From NCBI GenBank assembly GCA_031771865.1, contig JASISA010000023.1, positions 1,674,001 through 1,738,000 of the forward strand: 64,000 nt of DNA, in the 5' to 3' direction. Made by a program: the position numbers and the translations under genes. Of the stretch, positions 56,881-64,000 are shown one piece after another (within the stretch, counting starts at the first letter, position 1; each line of letters starts with the position of its first letter). The notes below the pieces were generated by a model. The model was given only the letters and a program-made list of their open reading frames with translations, was not told the DNA's origin and ran no database searches. Origin of the DNA: Nothophaeocryptopus gaeumannii (lineage: Eukaryota > Ascomycota > Dothideomycetes > Mycosphaerellales > Mycosphaerellaceae).

Positions 56881-58496
56881 ATGGCCTCCTTCTTAAGAGG
56901 AGCTGCTCGCATGCAGCCAGCCCTTCGAGCCTCTGCTTTCCGACCAGCGACTGTCGTCCGACGCACAATGGCCACTCAATCGCCTTCCCACAACGCCAGC
57001 GCTGCTGCGGCAGTGAAGTCTTCTGTGGCGGACTCCATCGAACAGCCATACTTTCCAGACGAGCCCACCGCTCCAGTCGTGCGGACACAGATCCCGGGAC
57101 CAAAATCGAAAGAGGCGATTGCAGACTTGGACAAGGTGTTTGACACTCGGTCATTGAACATGATGGCAAACTACCAGAACAGCTTTGGAAACTACATTGC
57201 AGACTTGGACGGCAACGTGCTGTTGGACGTCTATGCTCAGATTGCCTCTATTCCAGTCGGATACAGTAACCCGAACCTGCTCTCTGCAGCAATGAGCCCA
57301 GAGATGGCCTCTGCTATCATCAACCGGCCGGCACTGGGTAACTTCCCACAACACGACTGGGCTGAGATCCTCAGGACTGGTATCTTGACTGTTGCACCGA
57401 AAGGCTGTGACCAGGTCTTCACTGCTCAAGCCGGATCTGACGCCAACGAGCTCGCATACAAGGCTGCTTTCATGTGGAAGCGTCGCCAGGAGCGTGGCGG
57501 TCCAGATGTTGACTTCACCGCCGAGGAGATCAGCTCGTCCATGAACAACCAGTCGCCCGGCTCTCCAAACAACATGTCAATCCTCTCATTCAAGACTGCT
57601 TTCCACGGACGTCTTTTTGGATCTCTCTCGACCACTCGCTCTAAGCCAATCCATAAGCTCGACATTCCAGCGTTCGACTGGCCGCAGGCTTCCTTTCCAG
57701 CTCTGAAGTACCCTCTCGAAGAGCACGCTGAGGAGAACGCTCGTGAGGAGGCTCGTTGCCTCGCCGAAGTTGAGGAACTTCTCACTACATACCACAACAA
57801 GCCAGCTGCCGTCATCATCGAGCCAATTCAGTCTGAGGGTGGCGACAACCACGCAAGCCCTGCTTTCTTCAATGGCCTTCGCCAAGTGACGAGGAAGCAC
57901 AATGTTCTCCTCATTGTCGACGAGGTTCAGACTGGTGTTGGTGCTACTGGAAAGTTTTGGGCGCACGAGCACTGGAACCTCCAAGACCCACCGGACATGG
58001 TCACTTTCTCCAAGAAGGCACAGACTGCTGGTTACTACTTTGGCAACCCTGAGCTCAGGCCTAACAAGCCATACCGTCAATTCAACGCAAGTCAACTTAT
58101 TCTCTAGATCAATTGCCAGAGCTTTGCTAACGATCCTTCCAGACCTGGATGGGTGACCCAGCCCGTGCTCTGCTCTTCAAAGCCATCATCCAAGAAGTCA
58201 CTCGCCTTGACCTCGTCCAGAACACCGCCGAGACTGGCGACTACCTGTACGCCGGCCTCGAGAGCCTTGGGAAGAAGTACCCAGGCGAGATCCAGAACCT
58301 TCGTGGCAAGGGTCAAGGAACCTTCCTCGCATGGGACTCACCACGCCGTGACGAGGTTCTCAAGAAGGCCAAGGGTGCTGGTGTCAACATTGGTGGTTCT
58401 GGCGAGCGTGCTGTCCGTCTCAGGCCGATGTTGATCTTCCAGAAGAAGCATGCTGATATCTTCTTGGATGCTATGGAGAAGGTGTTCAAGTCATAG
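56881..58496 (+). CDS. 4-aminobutyrate aminotransferase (GABA transaminase), mitochondrial type
   Basis: PLP-dependent enzyme of the GABA shunt (Aspergillus GatA / yeast Uga1 type). Exons 56881-58086 and 58143-58496 give 519 aa. The intron begins GCAAGT and ends CAG, a GC-AG intron. Splicing there restores KPYRQFNTWMGDPARALLF, while the nearby GT breaks the frame. The N-terminus (MASFLRGAARMQPALRASAF, Arg/Ala-rich) looks like a mitochondrial presequence. Family features are AQAGSDANELAYKAA, FKTAFHGRLFGSLSTTRS, IIEPIQSEGGDNHAS, the PLP-ring aspartate in LLIVDEVQTGVGATG, and the lysine pair at 378-379 in VTFSKKAQTAGYYF carrying the Schiff-base lysine. The end RLRPMLIFQKKHADIFLDAM is typical. 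Confidence 0.95.
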
Positions 58497-58886
58497 GATG
58501 ATGATTGGGCTGTAAGAGGTGGAACGAGTCTACCGACTATGATGATGACTGCGATTGAGATGTTTCTGAAAGCTCTGAAGCGATTTTGATAAAGTTCACT
58601 GCGCGAAAGGCGCCCGGATTTGCATGGCGTTGGTGGGATCAGCGAGAAAAACGGCTGCCTACCTGCCGAAAACGTACCCACTTGCTCTTGAGTGAGGTAT
58701 GTCAATGAGAAAACGTTTCAAACTTCACTGCACTTGGCTCCTCTGTTGTTTTGAGACTTATAAGGTAATTCAATACGGAAGTTAGCATTGAACTGCGAAG
58801 CGTATACGAGTGAGGCTGTGCTTGTGACTAATCAAGAACGAGCAAGGCATCCGCATTGAAGAAAGCAATGATTTCAGGCCCCCGCA
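58497..58886. other. Intergenic region
   Basis: 390 bp, no gene recognised. 3' UTR of the transaminase and upstream sequence of the next gene. Confidence 0.4.
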
Positions 58887-59756
58887 ATGGCATTGACTTC
58901 CAGATACTCTAGTCCAGCCGACATGGACTCTCAATTGACACTACGTAAACTTTCAAAACGCATTGAACTTCAGTCTACTGACATCCTACAGCAAAACCTC
59001 AATGACCTTCAAATTAAATTCGATGGCACTGAAGAACTCAATGCCCCCAATAACGCTGAGGACTCCCTCTTCTTCACCCTCCTCCCCGCCGAACTCCGTC
59101 TAACAATCTACGAATACGTCCTCTCCTCCTCTCCTGAAAATCAACCCGTCATCCTCGACCTCCGAAAAGAAGGTCGCCAACGTTTCTCCGTCCCGTTAAA
59201 CGAATCTCATCCCTACTCTCTCCTCTTGACCTGCAAGCGAATCGCGCAAGAATGCGGAAATCTCAGATTCCAACTCATGACGATCCACATTTTCGCACCG
59301 GTCTTCTCTCCCGAATTCAGCGGCCGCGCATTCAGTGGTGCGTTACCCGGGATTGACGCGGGCAATGAGACGACTTCCGGTAGGCTTTTGAAGTTTGCGG
59401 AATGGCAGAAACGGGAGAAGAAGTTGAAGAGAGTGAGGGTTTTCTTGGGGAGGTTGCCGACGCTGGAGAAGTTGAGTTGGATGGGATTTTTTGCCGGGTG
59501 GATGAGTGTTTGGCCTGCTTTGGATATGGTGAGGGAGGAATTGGGGATGGGGTTGACTGTGAGTTTTGAGGTGCAGGTGCAGGCGGGGAGGGAGATTGTT
59601 GTGTACAAGTTTGGCATTTCGAGGAGGGAGGATGTTGAGAGAGGGTTGGGGAGGGAGTGGGGAGCGGATGGGAGGGGGGTGGAATTGGGGGAGAAGGAGA
59701 GGGAGAAGGTCAGGAAGAGTAGGGGGAGTATTTTGAAGCTTGGGTTTGGCCCGTGA
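58887..59756 (+). CDS. F-box/2EXR-like small protein
   Basis: Single exon, 289 aa. The segment FFTLLPAELRLTIYEYVLSS (about residues 60-80), followed by YSLLLTCKRIAQECGNL, is the pattern of a large family of Dothideomycete and Eurotiomycete proteins that begin with an F-box- or 2EXR-like motif. The C-terminal part is rich in Gly, Glu and Arg. The gene changes character midway. The first half is C-rich and the second half (59.4-59.75 kb) is strongly G-rich on the coding strand, leaving a long antisense frame. An ATG at 58923 (MDSQLT) is an alternative start. Function unknown. Confidence 0.65.
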   Translation: MALTSRYSSPADMDSQLTLRKLSKRIELQSTDILQQNLNDLQIKFDGTEELNAPNNAEDSLFFTLLPAELRLTIYEYVLSSSPENQPVILDLRKEGRQRFSVPLNESHPYSLLLTCKRIAQECGNLRFQLMTIHIFAPVFSPEFSGRAFSGALPGIDAGNETTSGRLLKFAEWQKREKKLKRVRVFLGRLPTLEKLSWMGFFAGWMSVWPALDMVREELGMGLTVSFEVQVQAGREIVVYKFGISRREDVERGLGREWGADGRGVELGEKEREKVRKSRGSILKLGFGP

Positions 59757-60484
59757 GGTGATTCTTTGGTACGGTCGGTATCCTCGTGGCTCTTCAGGAG
59801 CAGATGATTTTTCTGGGGCCGATGCGAGGGCGTGGCGGATCTGTGGAGAATTCGCTGCTTGATCGCTAGCCCTCACCTCTCTCGTACTGACTATTTTTCA
59901 GAAAGGACTTCTTGTCAACGCATACTACTTTGCGCCCTCGAATGTTCGTTCTTTGATCCTGATGTTCATATCGTCATCGTCGTCGTAAGATTCATGTTCA
60001 AGCTTTGTGGCTTCAAACCCGGAGATCAAGCTTTTCGGAAGCAGGCGAGAAGAACTGTCTCCAGCATCGTCTCTCCGTGCTCTTGGCCTCTCTTTTGCTT
60101 GGATCAATGACCAGACAAACCACAGTAATGCTTTCCACTTCCCCTTTTCACGGTCCTTTTCAGTACCAAAAGTGTCCCCGTGATGATATCACTAGATCTG
60201 GTGGTTGGTGAAGCTGGAGCGGAAGCGGCTGAGAAAGAAGCTCACGGATCGGACCATGGCGGCCATGTGCACGGGGCAAATCTGGGGTACACACGTCATC
60301 AATGCGGATGGGACATGCTGAGCGGTGCTGTGGATGCGACAAAAACAAGGAATCGCCAAGTCGATATGTCTTCAAACCGTAGACTGCGCGCTCTCACAGG
60401 CCGTTTCATTATTTAGGCTTGCCTCTCCTCTCCTTTCGTCCCTGTATTCACATTGCTGCCGTGCGTGGCTGGCATCTTCAAAGC
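59757..60484. other. Intergenic region upstream of the CDF transporter
   Basis: About 730 bp without a supported gene. No clear promoter motif beyond CT-rich sequence near 60420. Confidence 0.4.
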
Positions 60485-61927
60485 ATGGTTGGCAAACGCG
60501 CTCTCCCCCAATCCACGACTGAACGTCAGACGAGCAGTACAGGACGGCCATGGAGCAAAGGCAGTGCCCAGGGCGATCTCGAGAGCGGTACGAGCGGGTA
60601 CGAAGTCTACGACAGTATGAACGGTAATGGAAATGCGAATGGGGATGCACGACCGAGACCGGACCTCTGGAGGTTCAAGGATGCTGCAAAGACAGCTCTG
60701 GAGGACAAGAGACGAGAAGAGCTGAAGAAGTCGCTTCTGAACGACATCAAGAGAGACGAGCTCGAAGAATTCCGCAAGTCGGATGAAGAGCTCAAGGCAA
60801 TCAAAAACAAGGCCGTTCGGAAGTTTTACGAGAGACAGAATGACCGTCTCAACGACTGGCTCGAAGTCGATGCCATCGTGATGGCAGTGGCGGATGATGT
60901 CCTCGAATCTATGGATCCCGACCCTGACAGAGATGGTATTGCGGAGCGAGAAGGTGGCATTCAGGGTGTGGGAGGAAATATTTACGAGCTCTTGCCCGAG
61001 CATGAGAAGCAGAAGCGAGCGAAGGCTGAGAAGAGGGCGAAATGGGCCATTAATATCAACGTCCTGGCCAACATTCTTCTATTGATTGGAAAGATCGTTG
61101 CAGCATTTACGACCGGCTCGCTGTCTTTGATAGCTTCGTTGGTCGACTCTGCACTGGATCTGCTGTGTACACTCATTGTCTGGACAACGAACAAGCTGGT
61201 TTCCTGGCGATTAGACGCCCTTCAAAAAAAATTTCCCGTTGGACGTAAGCGTTTGGAGCCTCTTGGTATTCTGGTCTTCAGCATCATCATGGTTATATCA
61301 TTCCTTCAGATCTTGCAGGAGTCTGTCCAGAAATTGATGCCTCTGAAGGGTGAACCGGAGCAGCTAGGAAATGTGGCCATTGCCGCCTTGGTTGCGACTG
61401 TAGTCATTAAAGGCACCATCTGGTTCGGCTGTATTCCGATCAAGACCACCCAGGTGCAAGCATTGGCACAAGACTGCAAAACCGACGTCAACTTCAACAC
61501 GCTTTCTCTTCTCTTCCCGTTGATCGGATACTACGCGGATGTCTGGTGGCTGGACCCCGCAGGCGCTGCTATTCTTTCATTGTACATCATCTGGGATTGG
61601 GCGTCTACATGTTTCGAGAACATCACGCGACTTTCCGGAGAAGCCGCCGAGGAAGAGCTTATGAAGAAGCTGATGTATCTCGCTTACAGATTCAGTCCGG
61701 TTGTCGAAGGTTTCAAGAGTATGACAGCATACCACGCAGGAGACGGAATTTGGGCAGAATTCGATATCTTACTGGATGCCAATACGAAGCTTTATCGTGC
61801 TCATGACATCGCTGAGACCCTACAATACTGCGCTGAGGGGCTAGGAGAAGTTGATCGAGCATTTGTTACCTGCGATTACAGTTCGAGCGGCCCGACTGGG
61901 CACGCCTCAGATGCAGAGCGAGTCTAG
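60485..61927 (+). CDS. Cation diffusion facilitator, probable manganese type
   Basis: Membrane divalent-cation exporter that moves metal out of the cytosol or into an organelle. Single exon, 480 aa from ATG 60485; the frame extends upstream without an ATG. A long cytosolic N-terminus (about 190 residues, charged and helical) precedes the transmembrane domain. First metal site: SLVDSALDLLCT (DxxxD). Second: QDCKTDVNFNTLSLLF (DxxxD). Aspartates at both positions, where zinc carriers have His, mark the Mn-CDF group. KKFPVGRKRLEPLGILVFS is the conserved cytosolic loop. The C-terminal domain (GFKSMTAYHAGDGIWAEFDI) is the ferredoxin-like CDF tail. Five or six hydrophobic segments fit the family. 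Confidence 0.9.
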   Translation: MVGKRALPQSTTERQTSSTGRPWSKGSAQGDLESGTSGYEVYDSMNGNGNANGDARPRPDLWRFKDAAKTALEDKRREELKKSLLNDIKRDELEEFRKSDEELKAIKNKAVRKFYERQNDRLNDWLEVDAIVMAVADDVLESMDPDPDRDGIAEREGGIQGVGGNIYELLPEHEKQKRAKAEKRAKWAININVLANILLLIGKIVAAFTTGSLSLIASLVDSALDLLCTLIVWTTNKLVSWRLDALQKKFPVGRKRLEPLGILVFSIIMVISFLQILQESVQKLMPLKGEPEQLGNVAIAALVATVVIKGTIWFGCIPIKTTQVQALAQDCKTDVNFNTLSLLFPLIGYYADVWWLDPAGAAILSLYIIWDWASTCFENITRLSGEAAEEELMKKLMYLAYRFSPVVEGFKSMTAYHAGDGIWAEFDILLDANTKLYRAHDIAETLQYCAEGLGEVDRAFVTCDYSSSGPTGHASDAERV

Positions 61928-62238
61928 AGTCCGATTCAGCTCGGAACTGTAACACCTAGATATTGTACGAAACTCTCCTCGCGCAAAGCCTACTATTCCT
62001 TACGAACACATGACCTCGATCTAAATCCTCCGATCCCTTTGTCAGCAAGGTTTCGACTTCGCTAAAGGCACGCACCTTACCTTGTACAGGTCACTTTCAC
62101 AGCTCGCATTCGGAAGAAAGGCCCAAGTGGAACACAGCGCACGGCTAAGTATTAATAGTCCGACACGATGTGGTATCTATACAAGTCAATTACAGCCCTC
62201 AACGATTCGCAGCTGCGACCACATCTACTCCCACCAAA
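61928..62238. other. Intergenic region
   Basis: 311 bp, no gene or motif recognised. Confidence 0.4.
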
Positions 62239-62877
62239 ATGGCATCCCTAACAGACATCGTCCCACCATACCTCCACACAGAACGCCTAACTCTCGTCCT
62301 CTGTTCCAAAACCCACGAAGAATACCAACTCCTCCTAAACTGCATGAACAATCCAACAGCCCTCGCCAAACAAGGCGACTACAATGTCCGCACCCCAGAG
62401 GCATTAGACGCCATGACCGCCATGGCCCGTCTCCGTGACCCACGCTTTAAAAACGGAAAAGCAGATCAAGATGTCTGGTATATAATCCATCTAGGGCGTG
62501 AAAATCCCCACGGAGAAATGATCGGTGCAATCAGCCTTGCTCAACGAGAAGTCCAATCCAAAGGTGAAACATTCATCCTCCCTCCCGATCCCGGATGGGT
62601 TTTACTCGAACCGTACATGGGCAAAGGATATGCGACAGAAGCTGCTAAGGAAGTCATTAGATGGGCGAGAGAGGAAGGGGGTTGGAAGGATATGATTGTT
62701 TTCTTTGATGAGAATAATCGGGAGAGTAATCGGGTTGGGGAGAAATTAGGGTTTGTTCAGGATGGGAGTTGTAGGGATTTGAGTCGGCCGCCTGCGGTAC
62801 TTAATATTGGGATACTGCCTGATATGGAGAGTGTGGCGGAGAGGTGTAAGGAGGGGATTTGGTTGACGCCGCACTGA
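62239..62877 (+). CDS. GNAT-family N-acetyltransferase (RimJ/RimL-like)
   Basis: Predicted acetyl-CoA-dependent acetyltransferase of 212 aa. ATG 62239 (context AAAATGG) is chosen because it precedes LTDIVPPYLHTERLTLVLCS, the typical first strand of this family. The frame upstream has only a GTG. MIGAISLAQRE is the central strand, GWVLLEPYMGKGYATEAAKEV the acetyl-CoA loop (Q/R-x-x-G-x-G/A variant), and VFFDENNRESNRVGEKLGFV the following helix pair. The substrate is not predictable. First half C-rich, second half G-rich, as in the 58.9-kb gene. Confidence 0.85.
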   Translation: MASLTDIVPPYLHTERLTLVLCSKTHEEYQLLLNCMNNPTALAKQGDYNVRTPEALDAMTAMARLRDPRFKNGKADQDVWYIIHLGRENPHGEMIGAISLAQREVQSKGETFILPPDPGWVLLEPYMGKGYATEAAKEVIRWAREEGGWKDMIVFFDENNRESNRVGEKLGFVQDGSCRDLSRPPAVLNIGILPDMESVAERCKEGIWLTPH

Positions 62878-63211
62878 GGAAACGTTAGTAGATTGTACGT
62901 GCTCGAAACAGACGTTGCAGGAAGCCCTCAGTCTCGATCATAGTTTCTGCCTTTCTCAGAGGGTCCAGTTATTTGAAGGCAGAATCTGTGGCTCTGAGCT
63001 AACACTCCAGGAGAGCAAGCCTCTTTTGATGCCTCAAGCTGTAGCATACAACTCGCCTCTGGAAATGGTTGGCTGGAGGGATAGAAAGAGTCTTTAACGT
63101 CGAAGAGCATCATCTCTCCAGACTTCCATGATTGGTTCCATTGCTTTTACCTTTTCGTACATACCATTCTCATGATTCCATCGCCTCTCCGTCCCCACAA
63201 GTCCCGCGAGC
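62878..63211. other. Convergent 3' region
   Basis: 334 bp, 3' UTRs only. Confidence 0.4.
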
Positions 63212-63663
63212 CTACTCCGCCATCGTCTGTTGGTGAAAAGCCAACATCCACTTGTCGCCTTCCAAACGCCAGACGCTGCAGCACAAGGCATCGAAATCAA
63301 CATCCCGCTTATCATCCGGCGTAGCAGGCGATCTCGTCGCCACAGCATTATAACTAATAACAGCTCCAGTCTCTCCAATCGCCTGCACATCGACCTTTCG
63401 CAAGCTGAACTTCTTCCAGGGTACAAAAGCCGGTGAATGTAATATCTCGCGCACAGAGGGTGCGGTCTTTGAGGTAACTTTGAGTCCTAACGGGAACTGC
63501 AAATGTAAGTACGATTGCTCTCATAAGACAGCCTAGGGATTTCTACCTGCATGATACAATCGCTTGCGAGAAATGGTAATAGATCCGCTCCACTCCGTTG
63601 GAGGGCTTTCCATGTGTTCTCTTCCAAGTCGAGAATCTCGTCGTGAAGTTTTGATGAGGACAT
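63212..63663 (-). CDS. NTF2-like / SnoaL- or DUF4440-like small protein
   Basis: Two exons, 63663-63547 and 63496-63212 (50-nt intron, GTAGAA...CAG), give 133 aa. It opens with the helical MSSSKLHDEILDLEENTWKA and LLPFLASDCIMQ, then strands with GAVISYNAVATR and ALCCSVWRLEGDKWMLAFHQ near the end. That helix-then-curved-sheet order and the final WRLEGDKWMLAFHQQT are typical of the NTF2 fold in SnoaL/DUF4440 proteins. No catalytic residues can be assigned. Confidence 0.7.
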
Positions 63664-64000
63664 TATCAGTATCCAATGACCGTTTTGACGATTTCAGTAT
63701 GTCGTGTGAGGGATGAAGATTGTATGTATGTAGTTGTAGTGAAGACCATGAAGTTGGAAGGATGCGAGGAGGAAGTGGGAACGAGACGCAAGAGAAGACA
63801 GGGAAGGTGTGACGAGCGATCTCGACTGACGCCTGAACACCAGGCTTTGATGCTTGTGACACAGCCTAAATAAGTCCAATTGATCTTGAACGGAATGTTG
63901 CCAGCTCAGAAGAGCGGTGTGCGACCATCAAGGTGTCAACTGAATCCCATACACGATCGCACTTTTGCTCATTCGCCGTTGTTATCATAGACATCTTTCT
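63664..64000. other. Upstream region and right edge of window
   Basis: 337 bp. Upstream sequence of the NTF2-like gene. Short frames on both strands are unsupported. Confidence 0.4.

Noticed and set aside
59343..59876. 177-codon minus-strand frame rich in Pro/His/Leu
   Set aside because: It arises from the G-rich second half of the sense gene. The product is low complexity without features.

Overview
The window is nuclear DNA of a filamentous ascomycete, most likely a Dothideomycete close to Mycosphaerellaceae/Capnodiales. That placement is an inference from gene style, not from a search. Genes are dense, introns are short (about 50-150 nt) with GT-AG or occasionally GC-AG ends, intergenic regions are CT-rich, and one block is AT-rich and riddled with stops in the way repeat-induced point mutation (RIP) leaves repeats.

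Layout. 0.4-16 kb: sulfhydrylase MET17 (-), TRAPPII subunit TRS130 (-), complex III subunit QCR10 (+), an F-box-like protein (-), an alcohol O-acetyltransferase-like enzyme (+) convergent with a cytochrome P450 (-), and Mediator MED6 (-). 16-26.5 kb: a degenerate short-chain dehydrogenase (+), an AmyR/MalR-like Zn2Cys6 regulator (+), a secreted GH5 exo-beta-1,3-glucanase (+), the bHLH factor CBF1 (+) and eIF6/TIF6 (-). 26.5-30.2 kb is a long apparently gene-free interval leading to a PUF3-like Pumilio protein (+, 30.2-33.1 kb). 33.7-40.7 kb: a small conserved-looking gene split by an in-frame stop (-), adenylate kinase ADK1 (+), a SANT-like protein (+) and mitochondrial ClpX/MCX1 (-).

40.83-53.05 kb is a nested transposon island. 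The outermost element has 15-bp perfect terminal inverted repeats and a 3-bp TAA target duplication, as PIF/Harbinger elements do. Inside it lie RIP-mutated arms, a RIP-mutated 5'-truncated inverted LINE copy, an LTR with an adjacent polypurine tract and three TCACGTG boxes, a RIP-destroyed Tad1-like LINE, and a nearly full-length related LINE that carries frameshifts but no RIP. The island sits 124 bp upstream of MCX1 and 577 bp upstream of glycogen branching enzyme, splitting what was probably a shared divergent promoter.

53.6-63.7 kb: glycogen branching enzyme GBE1/GLC3 (+), a possible small gene (-), mitochondrial GABA transaminase (+), a small F-box/2EXR-like protein (+), a Mn-type cation diffusion facilitator (+), a GNAT acetyltransferase (+) and an NTF2-like protein (-).

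Most genes are housekeeping and unrelated in function. Links worth testing are the convergent P450/acetyltransferase pair, a Cbf1-type E-box in the CBF1 upstream region, and a perfect PUF site just after the QCR10 stop in the same window as a PUF gene.
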